Below, piece after piece: positions 1 through 8,630 of a DNA stretch of 64,000 nucleotides. The stretch comes from an uncultured Flavobacteriaceae bacterium (lineage in GTDB: Bacteria > Bacteroidota > Bacteroidia > Flavobacteriales > Flavobacteriaceae): the NCBI GenBank assembly GCA_943789305.1, contig CALSTP010000002.1, positions 147,173 to 211,172 on the forward strand, read 5' to 3'. The notes under the pieces are model-generated. The model had not been told where the DNA came from, ran no database searches, and worked only from the letters and a program-made list of their open reading frames with translations. How positions within the stretch are numbered: the first letter of the stretch is position 1; each line of letters opens with the position of its first letter. A program made the position numbers and the translations under genes.

Positions 1-1
1 A

Positions 2-460
2 ATCGGATTCGATTCTAAGTGGGATTTGGGAATAGGACTTTGGATAGAATCTACTTTTATTCATCGAGAAAAAGACTTGGGATTGTTCACCAATCAGTTT
101 TTGCTTAATCTAGGCACTGACTACACTTTTAATTTAGGAAACGGGCTAAATATTGCTGCTGAACATCTACTGTCATCGTTAATTAGTAAGGATTTTGATG
201 ATTCTACAAAACAACATATTTCTGCCCTAAGGCTTTCTTATCCATTAACGTTTTACAGTTCTATTAATGGACTTTTGTATCAACAGTGGAAAAACAACCA
301 ACAAACCTTACTGCTCAATTACGAACATCAGTTTAAATATTTTTCAGCTTATTTGATAGTATATTACAACCCCGAGGAAACTCAGGGCATTCAGCAAAAC
401 GAAATTGTAACCAGCCTCAAAGGACCAGGAATTCAACTATTAGTCACATACAATCATTAA
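2..460 (+). CDS. Outer-membrane beta-barrel protein, C-terminal fragment (N-terminus outside window)
   Basis: The frame is open from base 2 with no start before the window edge, so this is the tail of a longer gene; about 152 codons are visible and the TTG at 26 is not a convincing start. The residues alternate between aromatic/hydrophobic and polar, with repeated short strands (for example YDYTFNLG-like and LLYQQW segments), as in transmembrane beta strands, and the protein ends in a short strand. It stops 2 bp before the ATPase gene and so belongs to the same operon. An outer-membrane partner of the ABC system downstream is a reasonable inference. The specific family was not recognised. Confidence 0.6.
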   Translation: MGFDSKWDLGIGLWIESTFIHREKDLGLFTNQFLLNLGTDYTFNLGNGLNIAAEHLLSSLISKDFDDSTKQHISALRLSYPLTFYSSINGLLYQQWKNNQQTLLLNYEHQFKYFSAYLIVYYNPEETQGIQQNEIVTSLKGPGIQLLVTYNH

Positions 461-462
461 TT

Positions 463-1173
463 ATGGCAGAAAAACCGATCATATCCATTGAAAAAGTCAT
501 TAAAAATTATCCCGTAGGCGGAAAGGAATTTAGAGCTTTAAAAGACATTACACTTTCCATAAATAAAGGCGAATTTGCAGGAATAGTAGGTCCAAGTGGT
601 TCGGGTAAAACAACTTTGTTGAACATCATAGGGTCTCTTGATGTTCCAACCCAAGGAGAGGCACATGTGTTGGATAAAAACATAGCCGAACTCAGTCACA
701 ACGAAGCAGCAAAACTCAGAAACTACAATATTGGGTTTATTTTTCAAGTCTTCAATTTGCTTCCAGTGTACACTGTTTTTGAGAATGTGGAGTTTGCACT
801 TCTACTTCAGAAAAACACCGTAGAACAAAGAAGAAAGGCTGTTTATGATGCCTTAGAGTGGGTGGGATTACAAGATCATGCAAACAAAAGACCAGATAAG
901 CTTTCGGGAGGAGAAAGCCAGCGGGTTGCTATTGCTCGAGCAATGGTAAAACGGCCAAAGATTTTGTTGGCAGACGAACCTACAGCAAACTTAGACTCTG
1001 AAAATGCACATGGGATTTTAAAAACCATGAAGATGCTAAATAAAGAATTACAAACCACTTTTTTGTTTTCAACCCATGATGAAAAAGTAATGGGATATTT
1101 AGACCGAACCATACATTTGAGAGACGGAGCTTTAGAAAAAGACATCATCGAAAACAAAACCACCAGTGTATGA
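463..1173 (+). CDS. ABC transporter ATP-binding protein, LolD/MacB type
   Basis: 236-residue ATPase that would power the two FtsX-like permeases encoded next. Walker A GPSGSGKT lies at residues 43-50, the Q-loop Gln near 95, the signature LSGGE at 147-151, Walker B ILLADE at 167-172 and the switch His in STHD near 205. Length and motifs fit the LolD/MacB/FtsE group that serves lipoprotein release or mechanotransmission rather than substrate import. Its TGA overlaps the next ATG (ATGA at 1170), implying translational coupling. The LolA-like protein at the operon end suggests lipoprotein or lipid traffic to the outer membrane, but the substrate cannot be read from the sequence. Confidence 0.93.
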   Translation: MAEKPIISIEKVIKNYPVGGKEFRALKDITLSINKGEFAGIVGPSGSGKTTLLNIIGSLDVPTQGEAHVLDKNIAELSHNEAAKLRNYNIGFIFQVFNLLPVYTVFENVEFALLLQKNTVEQRRKAVYDALEWVGLQDHANKRPDKLSGGESQRVAIARAMVKRPKILLADEPTANLDSENAHGILKTMKMLNKELQTTFLFSTHDEKVMGYLDRTIHLRDGALEKDIIENKTTSV

Positions 1174-2324
1174 AACTAGCACTAAAATTAGCGTTCAAGA
1201 ATCTTTGGGGTGCAGGAACAAGAACTGTTCTCAATGTTTTGGTTCTTTCTTTTTCATTTGTGATCATAATTTTACTCAACTCCATTATGGATGGTTGGGA
1301 CCAACAGGCTCAAAAAGATAGTATTGTTTGGGAGTTTGGAGAAGGGCATTTACTGCACAAACAATATGACCCATTGGATTCTTTTACTATTCTCGATGGA
1401 CACGGGCCCATCCCAAAAAATCAATTGGGTATAACCCCGATATTGGTGTATCAAGCAACCATTTATCCTCAGGGCAGGATGAAAGGAATTGTATTAAAAG
1501 GTATTGATTCTAACCAAACGATTTTGGAACTTCCTATTGAGAAAGTAAAAACAAGTGAGGCAAAATTTCCGGTAATTATCGGAAAGCGTTTGGCTGAATC
1601 TGCCAAACTAAACAAGGGAGATGAGGTTCAAATTCGATGGCGAGATAAAAACGGCACTTACGATGCAAACACCTTGACCATTGTCGATGTTTTTGATTCC
1701 AACGTCCCAAATATTGATAACGGGCAAATATGGATGGACATCAAGACCCTCTGGAAAATGACAGACTTGAACCAAGAAGCTTCATTTTTTGTGGCAGATA
1801 AAAATTACAAGGCAGAAGCTTTACCATTGTGGAGGTTCAAAAGTCAAGAAGCATTATTAAAGCAGCTCAAAGATTTGATCAACCAAAAGAAAACAGGTCA
1901 AGCCATTATTTATTTATTGCTTATGGCAATTGCCTTACTTGCTGTTTTTGACACTCAAATTCTTTCCATTTTTAGAAGACAGAAAGAAATAGGCACTTAC
2001 ATTGCTTTGGGAATGACTCGCAGTAGGGTAGTTCGTTTGTTTACAATTGAAGGAAGCATGTACAGTATTTTGGCACTAATTGTAGGAAGTATTTATGGAA
2101 TCCCTTTTTTCATGTATTTAGCCCAAGTTGGTTTTGCAGTTCCACCTGCAGATCAAAAAATGGGAATTGCTATTGCAGAAGTAATTTTCCCTATTTATGG
2201 GATTAAACTCGTATTGAGTACTATCTTATTGGTGGTAATAAGCGCAACAATTGTAAGTTATTTACCAGCAAGAAAAATAGCAAAACTCAATCCCGTTTTG
2301 GCACTTAAAGGAAAGCAGCAATGA
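1170..2324 (+). CDS. ABC transporter permease, FtsX/MacB/LolC family (first of two)
   Basis: 384-residue inner-membrane protein. One N-terminal membrane helix (about residues 20-42) is followed by a periplasmic domain of roughly 200 residues. Three further helices lie at about 245-265, 295-320 and 350-372, the usual FtsX/LolC topology. The stretch RRQKEIGTYIALGMTRSRV just after the second helix is the typical FtsX-domain motif. It overlaps the ATPase gene and the second permease gene by 4 bp each. With the sister permease it probably forms a LolCE-like heterodimer. The MacB-like alternative (export of small molecules) is not excluded. Confidence 0.88.
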   Translation: MKLALKLAFKNLWGAGTRTVLNVLVLSFSFVIIILLNSIMDGWDQQAQKDSIVWEFGEGHLLHKQYDPLDSFTILDGHGPIPKNQLGITPILVYQATIYPQGRMKGIVLKGIDSNQTILELPIEKVKTSEAKFPVIIGKRLAESAKLNKGDEVQIRWRDKNGTYDANTLTIVDVFDSNVPNIDNGQIWMDIKTLWKMTDLNQEASFFVADKNYKAEALPLWRFKSQEALLKQLKDLINQKKTGQAIIYLLLMAIALLAVFDTQILSIFRRQKEIGTYIALGMTRSRVVRLFTIEGSMYSILALIVGSIYGIPFFMYLAQVGFAVPPADQKMGIAIAEVIFPIYGIKLVLSTILLVVISATIVSYLPARKIAKLNPVLALKGKQQ

Positions 2325-3595
2325 TAAAATTTATTTTTAAAGGAATTATTCGAGACCGCAGCAAAAGCCTTATCCCCGTTTTGGTAATTACTGTTGGGGT
2401 AATGGTTACGGTTTTGATGTCGGGCTTTTTGAGAGGGGTACTTTCCGATATCGTAAATCAAAACGCCAAATTGGACACAGGTCATCTCAAAATAATGACC
2501 CGACCCTATGCAGAAAATAAAGATCAAATGCCAAACGATTTGGCTTTACTAGATCTACAAGATTTACGGGAAGATATAAAACAAAAATTCCCCAATGTTT
2601 TGTGGACACCAAGGATTAAGTTTGGAGGAATAATCGATGTCCCTGACTCCAATGGAAATACCAAAACTCAAGGCCCTGGATTGGGAATGGCTTTGGCAAT
2701 TCTAGATACGACCTCTGGAGAATTGGAACGTTTAAATTTAAAAAAGTCGATTCAAAAAGGAAGACTTCCAATGCGAAAAGGAGAAATTGTTTTGAGTGAT
2801 GCTTATGCAGAAAAACTAAAAATATCTCCCGGAGAAGAAATCACTTATTTTGGAACAACAATGGAGGGGAGTATGGTTTTCCAAAACTTTGTAATGACTG
2901 GAACTATTTATTTTGGATCCCCTTTGTTGGATAAAGGAACCTTTATTATTGACATCAAAGACGCCCAAGACATGCTCGATATGGAGGACGGTACTGGAGA
3001 ACTTTTGGGCTATTTCGACTCAAAAATTTACAACGATATTGAGGCATCAAAAATAGCCAATGAATTCAATTCCCAATACAGCCATAGTACAGATGAATAC
3101 GCTCCAAAAATGGTTACCTTAAAACAGCAAAATGATTTAAAAACCTCTCTTGATGTTGCAGAATCTTTTAATGCGATTTTCATTTTCATTTTCATCTTTG
3201 CCATGTCTCTGGTTCTTTGGAATACAGGCCTTATTGGTGGGCTCAGGCGTTACAAAGAATTTGGAATCCGCATAGCTCTTGGTGAATCCAAAAGAAACGT
3301 ATTCGGTTTGCTGCTTGCAGAAGCTTCAATCATAGGATTGATCGGGTCACTTATTGGATCAATATTGGGAATAGGATTGTGTTACTACCTTCAAGAAGTG
3401 GGAATTGATATTTCAAAGGATGTCGAAAATTCAACTATCATAATGCCATCAATTGTTAGAGCTCACGTATCGACTAACCTCTTTTTTATTGGATTTATTC
3501 CCGGTTTATTTTCAATGTTATTGGGAACAGCACTTGCAGGGAGAGGTATTTTTAAAAGAGAAACCGCACGTTTGTTCAAGGAATTAGAAGTTTAA
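2321..3595 (+). CDS. ABC transporter permease, FtsX/MacB/LolC family (second of two)
   Basis: 424-residue partner of the preceding permease with the same layout: N-terminal helix (about 15-38), a large periplasmic domain, then three C-terminal helices. The motif GGLRRYKEFGIRIALGESKR follows the second helix, as in LolC/LolE and MacB. It begins in a 4-bp ATGA overlap with the upstream gene, so the two are made together. Divergence from its neighbour in the periplasmic region suggests an asymmetric permease pair. It lies 13 bp before the LolA-like gene. Confidence 0.88.
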   Translation: MIKFIFKGIIRDRSKSLIPVLVITVGVMVTVLMSGFLRGVLSDIVNQNAKLDTGHLKIMTRPYAENKDQMPNDLALLDLQDLREDIKQKFPNVLWTPRIKFGGIIDVPDSNGNTKTQGPGLGMALAILDTTSGELERLNLKKSIQKGRLPMRKGEIVLSDAYAEKLKISPGEEITYFGTTMEGSMVFQNFVMTGTIYFGSPLLDKGTFIIDIKDAQDMLDMEDGTGELLGYFDSKIYNDIEASKIANEFNSQYSHSTDEYAPKMVTLKQQNDLKTSLDVAESFNAIFIFIFIFAMSLVLWNTGLIGGLRRYKEFGIRIALGESKRNVFGLLLAEASIIGLIGSLIGSILGIGLCYYLQEVGIDISKDVENSTIIMPSIVRAHVSTNLFFIGFIPGLFSMLLGTALAGRGIFKRETARLFKELEV

Positions 3596-3608
3596 CCAAA
3601 AGGGGACC

Positions 3609-4358
3609 ATGAAAAAAATATTATTTGTATTGTTATTTTGCGCTTATTTTTCGAATGATTTATCAGCTCAGCAAAGTAGTAAGGAAGCGCTTGAAATCAT
3701 AAAAAAAGTTGATAAAAACATGTTTTCTGAAACACAGATTATTACTTCAGAAATGATCGTTTATGGCAAACGAAAGAGCCGAACAATACGCTCAAAAGGA
3801 TATTCCAAAGGACAGCAAAACAACTTAACGGAATACCTTTCTCCAGAAAGGGAAAAAGGGACAAAGATGCTAAAATTAGACAATCGCTTATGGATTTATT
3901 CGCCCGCCACAGACAGAACCATACAACTGTCAGGCCATTTGTTGCGGCAATCTGTAATGGGATCCGACCTTTCTTATGAAGACATGATGGAAGAACGCAA
4001 ACTCTCGGATTTGTACAATACCAAAATTGTTAGAGAAGAAATCTATCAGGGCAGACCAAGCTGGATAATGGAACTTACAGCTTTTGTGGACGATCTGGCG
4101 TATGACAAACGAATCTTATGGGTTGATAAAAATAGATTTGTTCCTCTAAAAGAAAACCTTTATGCTAAAAGCGGGATTCTACTCAAAACAACTTTGTTTA
4201 TGAATATCAAGCAAATCGATGGCAGGTGGTATCCCACTCGATTGAACTACAAAGATGTACTCAAAGATGGAAAGGGAACAGATTTTGTAATTCTAGACAT
4301 TAAATTCAATCCAGCAATTTCAGATGAATATTTTTCTAAATCGATTTTAAGAAAATAA
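3609..4358 (+). CDS. Outer membrane lipoprotein-sorting protein (LolA-like fold), secreted
   Basis: 249 residues with a clear Sec signal peptide (about residues 1-21, ending SAQ). The mature part resembles the LolA/LppX-like group annotated as outer membrane lipoprotein-sorting proteins: an early EMIVYGKRKSRTIRSKGYSK strand pair, a central LWIYSPATDRTIQLSGH stretch with MGSDLSYEDM after it, and a C-terminal RWYPTRLNYKDVLKDGK strand. In this family the half-barrel binds lipid or a lipoprotein acyl chain. As the last gene of the ABC operon it is likely the periplasmic carrier or acceptor for the two-permease transporter. The substrate is unknown. A bidirectional hairpin terminator follows. Confidence 0.8.
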   Translation: MKKILFVLLFCAYFSNDLSAQQSSKEALEIIKKVDKNMFSETQIITSEMIVYGKRKSRTIRSKGYSKGQQNNLTEYLSPEREKGTKMLKLDNRLWIYSPATDRTIQLSGHLLRQSVMGSDLSYEDMMEERKLSDLYNTKIVREEIYQGRPSWIMELTAFVDDLAYDKRILWVDKNRFVPLKENLYAKSGILLKTTLFMNIKQIDGRWYPTRLNYKDVLKDGKGTDFVILDIKFNPAISDEYFSKSILRK

Positions 4359-4377
4359 ATTTGAATCAAGACCATAA

Positions 4378-4401
4378 AAAAAGGCGCCAAAGCGCCTTTT
4401 T
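4378..4401. terminator. Bidirectional rho-independent terminator
   Basis: Perfect 10-bp arms AAAAAGGCGC / GCGCCTTTTT with a CAAA loop, sitting between convergent genes (LolA-like to the left, secreted protein to the right). A- and T-runs flank the GC stem, so it can work on both strands. Confidence 0.9.
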
Positions 4402-4419
4402 AAATAAATTGGATTTTTT

Positions 4420-5226
4420 TTAGCGGTCTTTCCCAGCTAAATCAAAAATTCCTTTCTTAGTGTTTACGTGTCCTAGGTGAACATAAATTTGATCTTCGTG
4501 GGCACCATCAACCAAACTCCAAAACGTTTTTCTGGCCTTAGTAGCTTCCTCAGAGTCTGTGTTTTTTGCAGTTACTGCTTTCGCAAATTCAACCAAATTT
4601 GGGTAACACTGCCATACTTCAATATCAGAACTTGTCCCCATGTAGTGGTAAGAAACCCCGCCAGACAATGAAGACCCATCATCAACAGAACTTTTGATTC
4701 TCCAGTCATAAAATGCTTTCCCCATTTTTCCCCATGCTCCAGAAGAATTGTATCTTCCTACTACCATAACAAAATGGGTGTCAAAATCAGCCTTTTCGGA
4801 TTGATAATACCCTGTTGATTTGTATGCAGCCCTAACTTCATCTGAATGTCCGTTGGCAAAAGATCTGTACTCTCTCCACTCCAATTTAAGAGCTTCTTTG
4901 GCACTTTCATCTTCCATTGCGTTTATTTTGGTTCTAATGTTTGCATTGGCAATATCAGCATCCTTGTGAAAATCTTCCATGGATTTGTATTGGGTGTAAA
5001 TAACAAAGGTGTGACCCGATCCATACCAGTGTCTAAAAAGCCATTCTCCGGTCATTTTTCTGTTTTCTCCTAACGACATATCTGTGAACTTTTTGTGGAG
5101 TTCAACAAATCTCGGAATTTCAGAAATGGAAACATCATTAATGTAAAGAGCAGACTCATAACTGACATCATCTTGTGCATATGTGAACATAGACAAGAAA
5201 GCGATAAATAATAACAGTTTTTTCAT
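4420..5226 (-). CDS. Secreted protein of the tandem ferredoxin-like (dimeric alpha/beta barrel-like) family
   Basis: Start taken at the ATG at 5226 (MKKLLLFIAFLSM...TYAQ), which begins a normal signal peptide; an ATG 9 bp further up adds only MLI. Mature length is about 250 residues. Two similar halves can be made out, each a strand, a long helix, and a strand pair around an aromatic-rich G-x-W/G-x-x-Y segment (about residues 25-130 and 150-250). This suggests two ABM/NIPSNAP-like ferredoxin folds, though the fold is inference. Similar exported proteins lie at 9324, 10194, 16762, 17579 and 38773. A near-perfect dyad lies 64 bp upstream. No catalytic motif was recognised. Confidence 0.7.
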   Translation of the reverse strand: MKKLLLFIAFLSMFTYAQDDVSYESALYINDVSISEIPRFVELHKKFTDMSLGENRKMTGEWLFRHWYGSGHTFVIYTQYKSMEDFHKDADIANANIRTKINAMEDESAKEALKLEWREYRSFANGHSDEVRAAYKSTGYYQSEKADFDTHFVMVVGRYNSSGAWGKMGKAFYDWRIKSSVDDGSSLSGGVSYHYMGTSSDIEVWQCYPNLVEFAKAVTAKNTDSEEATKARKTFWSLVDGAHEDQIYVHLGHVNTKKGIFDLAGKDR

Positions 5227-5289
5227 AATCAACAATAATTGTGTTTTAAACTAAAAGTATCGATTTTATGGAAAAACAGCACTATCTTT

Positions 5290-5308
5290 TAGTTTTATTC
5301 TAAAACTA
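5290..5308. promoter_or_regulatory. 19-bp inverted repeat, candidate operator
   Basis: TAGTTTT-ATTCT-AAAACTA on the + strand. The dyad is perfect and in fact extends to 11-bp arms at 5287-5297 / 5301-5311. It has the same outer bases (TAGTT...AACTA) and the same 5-bp centre as five other sites in this window, but has TT in place of GC at the inner half-site positions. It is upstream of the secreted protein starting at 5226. Confidence 0.45.
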
Positions 5309-5383
5309 AAAAACAATTTCGAAGGAGGAAGAAATCTAAAAAATAAGAAATTTAAGAGAAAATGTTCTGAACTAAATGGTTTT

Positions 5384-6325
5384 TCAATAGCCTTTTGATT
5401 TGTTAACCGTATGATGAAGTTCTTTGTTTTTTAGAAGACGATTAACGTTTTTGATAATTTGTTTTACTCCTGCCAAAGAGTTTGTTATGCTAGCAATATG
5501 AGGAGTAATATTTACTTTGGGGTGGTCCCATAAAGGATTATTTTTGGGTAAAGGCTCTTGTTCAAAAACATCCAAAAAAGCTCCGGATAACTTCCCTGTA
5601 TCAAGGGCATCAATAATATCGTTTTCTACCTGAACCCCACCCCTTGAAACATTGATTAGATAAGTCGATGGAGAGCATTGCTCAAAAAGGGTTTTGGACA
5701 ATAATCCATGAGTTTGGTCGGTGTAAGGTACCGTACAAACAAGAACGTTACAGGCGTTTAAAAATGAATTTAATCCACCTTCACAATAAGTAATAATTCC
5801 TTCGATTTTTTTTTTGGTAGGACTGTAACCCACAACAGGAAACCCCATAAAATTTAGCTTTTTTGCGGCATCAGACCCCAAGGTTCCCATCCCCAGTACA
5901 CCGACTTTAATAGCTCTTTCTGCTGGACCGTCATGATCCCATTTTCGATCCATTTGGTTTTGTTGAAACTTGGACCATTTACGTTGATAATACAAAACCG
6001 CAAAAAGAATATAATTGCTCATTGAAAATGAAAGTAGGGGATCTACGATTCTACTGATTGGAACCTGTGGATACAATTTGGGGTCGTTAACTAAATGGTC
6101 TACACCAGCCCCAAGTGAATAGTAAATTTTAGTATTGGTAAAAGGCAAAAGGCTTTCTTTGGGATGATTCCACAAAAGCAGCACATCTACGGTTTGAGGG
6201 GATGAAACATTGGGACCAACTTCTAGGCTTATGTTTTTATTAAAATCATTAAAAGCTTTTGTCCATTTGATCACTTCAGCTTCTGACGCAATGATTACCC
6301 AACGTAAATCTTCAAGTTTACTCAC
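5384..6325 (-). CDS. D-2-hydroxyacid dehydrogenase, glyoxylate/hydroxypyruvate reductase A-like
   Basis: 313-residue cytoplasmic NAD(P)-dependent dehydrogenase expected to reduce 2-oxoacids such as glyoxylate or hydroxypyruvate to D-2-hydroxyacids. The nucleotide-binding glycine motif GMGTLG is at residues 145-150. The catalytic triad residues are visible as Arg228 (NVSRGG), Glu257 (FEQEPLP) and His276 (TPHIAS). The short N-terminal domain and overall layout fit the GhrA branch. The start overlaps the end of the upstream hydrolase gene by 8 bp, so the two are co-translated. Exact substrate preference is unknown. Confidence 0.88.
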   Translation of the reverse strand: MSKLEDLRWVIIASEAEVIKWTKAFNDFNKNISLEVGPNVSSPQTVDVLLLWNHPKESLLPFTNTKIYYSLGAGVDHLVNDPKLYPQVPISRIVDPLLSFSMSNYILFAVLYYQRKWSKFQQNQMDRKWDHDGPAERAIKVGVLGMGTLGSDAAKKLNFMGFPVVGYSPTKKKIEGIITYCEGGLNSFLNACNVLVCTVPYTDQTHGLLSKTLFEQCSPSTYLINVSRGGVQVENDIIDALDTGKLSGAFLDVFEQEPLPKNNPLWDHPKVNITPHIASITNSLAGVKQIIKNVNRLLKNKELHHTVNKSKGY

Positions 6326-7304
6326 GGATATTAGGGGTCAAAGTTTTTTTCATAAAAGATTTTGAGAAAGCCATTGCCTGAGTTCTTGCGTCTGGATTAC
6401 CTCCCAAATCAACCCCACGCTCAACACAAAAGAGAAGTCCTAATTTTTGAAGGATTGGGTTTGACATTGGAAATTGTAAATAGTTCATCAAGATATCACC
6501 ATCTTCGGTTAACGTAAACATACAGTCTTTAAAGCTGTATCCTTTTTCGTTTCTTTTAATAGCTAATTCACTGTCAAAACTATGATGGGCATTTGGATAA
6601 ACGGTAATATCAATATTGGTTTTTTCTTTCAGTTTATAGACAAGTAGCCTACAAGGTTCTGCAGGGGTCCAGTTGTCTATCTCACCAGCAAGAATATGAA
6701 TTGGAGCTTGGGTGAAATCTGTATTTTCTGGATTTATGAAACAAGGAGGATAAAAGGCCAAATGAGAAGCAAAAGCATATTCTTTGGTAATTGCATTTTT
6801 TAGCGGCAACCATCCCGAGAACAAAGAAACCCCACCTCCCAGACTCCAGCCTGTTATCGAAACTTTTTCGGGGTCTATGTTGGGATGCTTCGACAGCTTT
6901 TCTAATGCTCGATAGGCATCCAAAATAATGGCAGCTGTGGTTACTTGATCTTGAGAACCAACCGTTGAGGTAATGTCTCTGCTTTTAAAACTGTTGAGTT
7001 CAAAAGTTGCAAAGCCCTCTTTTTGATACATTTCCATGTAATCAAGATGGTGTTTTTTCCATCCCAAACTTCCGGCTACCCCAATTATCAAAGCGTATTT
7101 TTTTGTTGGATTTAAAGAATCTATGGGAAGGGTTAACTGACCATAAACTTCTTGTTTTTCTTGATTTTCAAGATCCAGAATAATATCGCTAAATGCAAAG
7201 GGATTGGCACTTTCGAACGAGATCTTTTCTCTTTGGATTTGACTCTGAACGCTAAGCGAAGAAATTAAAAAAAGAAGAACAAATAGGGTTGCTGACGTTT
7301 TCAA
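6318..7304 (-). CDS. Secreted dienelactone hydrolase-family (alpha/beta hydrolase) protein
   Basis: 328 residues with a signal peptide (about 1-21, ending VQSQ). The nucleophile elbow GWSLGG places the catalytic Ser near residue 154; GEIDNWTP carries the likely acid and AHHSFDSE the His. The layout resembles dienelactone hydrolase-family enzymes, which cleave lactones or esters, here in the periplasm or outside the cell. It is the third gene of a minus-strand run (RidA-like, NAD(P)-binding protein, this gene, hydroxyacid dehydrogenase), though 91 bp separate it from the gene before. A TATCTTG -7-like element lies in that gap, so it may have its own promoter. The substrate is not known. Confidence 0.8.
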   Translation of the reverse strand: MKTSATLFVLLFLISSLSVQSQIQREKISFESANPFAFSDIILDLENQEKQEVYGQLTLPIDSLNPTKKYALIIGVAGSLGWKKHHLDYMEMYQKEGFATFELNSFKSRDITSTVGSQDQVTTAAIILDAYRALEKLSKHPNIDPEKVSITGWSLGGGVSLFSGWLPLKNAITKEYAFASHLAFYPPCFINPENTDFTQAPIHILAGEIDNWTPAEPCRLLVYKLKEKTNIDITVYPNAHHSFDSELAIKRNEKGYSFKDCMFTLTEDGDILMNYLQFPMSNPILQKLGLLFCVERGVDLGGNPDARTQAMAFSKSFMKKTLTPNIRE

Positions 7305-7395
7305 AATAAAAATATTTAAAGATTACTAATGTAAAAACACATTCAAGATAGCACCTTATTTGAAACACCCCAATTAATAGAACTAAAATCGAGAG

Positions 7396-8055
7396 CTACA
7401 AAAGAGAATCTTTAATTTCTTGGTAATGAAAAAAGTTGAATCCTTTGGGGTTTGATTGGGAGATATTGACCATCGATTGAGCTACGGAATAAGCATTAAC
7501 AGGCTTGAAGTTTGGAGGTATAAGAAATGAAAACAAAGGCATAATCCATTGTGCGATTTGCTCACCAGGTCTTTTTTCATTTCGTTTTCCCAACAATAGT
7601 GAGGGACGAAAAACAGAACAGCACGATAATTTTAAATCAAAAACAGCCTGTTCGATTTCTCCTTTGAGCTTTAAATAAAAATTAGAACTTTTGTGATCTG
7701 CACCCTGAGAGGATACAAACAAAAAATGTTTTACTTGATGTTTTTTACAAGCTTTGGCAAGGTTGTAGATGATGTCAAAATCAATTTTACGATAAGCATC
7801 TTTATCCCCTTTTACCTGAGCTTGTGTTGTGCCAATTGAAGCAAAAACAATTTCACTATTTTCAAGGGTTTGCTCGATGGCTTTTTGATCCAAAAAGTCA
7901 ATAAGGTGAACACTTACTTTACTGTTATTAACCAAAAAAGATCTTCGTGTGACTACATTAATCTTACTGTAACGATCATCTTTCAACAGAATTTCTAGAA
8001 GCGAACTCCCAATCAATCCTGTACCTCCAAATAAAGTCACTTCTTTTGCTTTCAT
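7396..8055 (-). CDS. NAD(P)H-binding short-chain oxidoreductase, HTATIP2/TIP30-like
   Basis: 219 residues with the Rossmann motif GGTGLIG at residues 10-16. FASIGTTQAQ and FVSSQGADHKSSNFYLKLKGEIE follow, the atypical SDR pattern with Ser in place and Y-x3-K (YLKLK). PSLLLGKRNEKRPGE is the usual TIP30/YbjT-like segment. Cytoplasmic. It starts 10 bp after the RidA-like gene, so they probably share a transcript. The family is known for NADPH binding, but the reaction is often undefined; none is assigned here. Confidence 0.8.
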   Translation of the reverse strand: MKAKEVTLFGGTGLIGSSLLEILLKDDRYSKINVVTRRSFLVNNSKVSVHLIDFLDQKAIEQTLENSEIVFASIGTTQAQVKGDKDAYRKIDFDIIYNLAKACKKHQVKHFLFVSSQGADHKSSNFYLKLKGEIEQAVFDLKLSCCSVFRPSLLLGKRNEKRPGEQIAQWIMPLFSFLIPPNFKPVNAYSVAQSMVNISQSNPKGFNFFHYQEIKDSLL

Positions 8056-8065
8056 CAGTTCGAAT

Positions 8066-8506
8066 TTAATCTTTTAAGACTGCCCAGCATTCCAATTCAA
8101 TACGCGCATTTAAAGCAAGACCACTTCCTGCAAAAGCACTTCTAGCGGGTAATCTTTCAGGCTTAAAAAAACTCTTGTAGGCTTTTGACATTTGAGGCCA
8201 GTCTTTTATGTCAGCCAGCATACAGGTACATTTAAATACGTTATCAATAGAACTTTCCATGTACTCCAGGGTTTCACTAATGTTTTTGAGTGCCTGAATT
8301 GTTTCGGGAACAATTCCTCCTTCAACTAGAGTTCCATCGGAGGTGGTTCCCAGTTCTCCAGACAAGTAAATGATGTTGTTAACCAGAGTTGCTTGTGAAA
8401 AAGGATAACCTTTTTGTAGATGATCGTTACTGTTAATGTATAGGATCTGTTGTGCTGATAAACTTACACAAACAAAAGAGGCTAGAAGGATGGATAATAA
8501 TTTCAT
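8066..8506 (-). CDS. Exported RidA (YjgF/UK114)-family protein
   Basis: 146 residues: a signal peptide (MKLLSILLASFVCVSLSAQ) followed by a whole RidA domain. Family residues include a G-E-L-G stretch after the strand IIYLSGELG, CTCMLADIKDWPQMSKAY, and the PARSAF motif whose Arg matches the catalytic Arg of RidA, with IELECWAV near the end. Classical RidA is a cytoplasmic trimer that hydrolyses reactive enamines/imines; export would put that chemistry in the periplasm. It is divergent from the NTF2-like lipoprotein, and a dyad at 8565 lies between them. Confidence 0.82.
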   Translation of the reverse strand: MKLLSILLASFVCVSLSAQQILYINSNDHLQKGYPFSQATLVNNIIYLSGELGTTSDGTLVEGGIVPETIQALKNISETLEYMESSIDNVFKCTCMLADIKDWPQMSKAYKSFFKPERLPARSAFAGSGLALNARIELECWAVLKD

Positions 8507-8564
8507 AAGTTTTTATTTAAAGATACTATTTTCGTTTGTGAGAAAAACTTTTGAGCACATAGAT

Positions 8565-8583
8565 TACTTACAAACTGCAAGTA
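8565..8583. promoter_or_regulatory. 19-bp inverted repeat, candidate operator
   Basis: TACTTAC-AAACT-GCAAGTA, one mismatch from a perfect dyad with a 5-bp centre. It lies between the divergent RidA-like gene (start 8506) and the NTF2-like lipoprotein gene (start 8631), so it could control both. The GCAAGTA half-site recurs at 10922. Confidence 0.45.
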
Positions 8584-8630
8584 TTAACTTTTTTTGTAAA
8601 TTGTAGTTATTAATCATAAATATATCTAAA

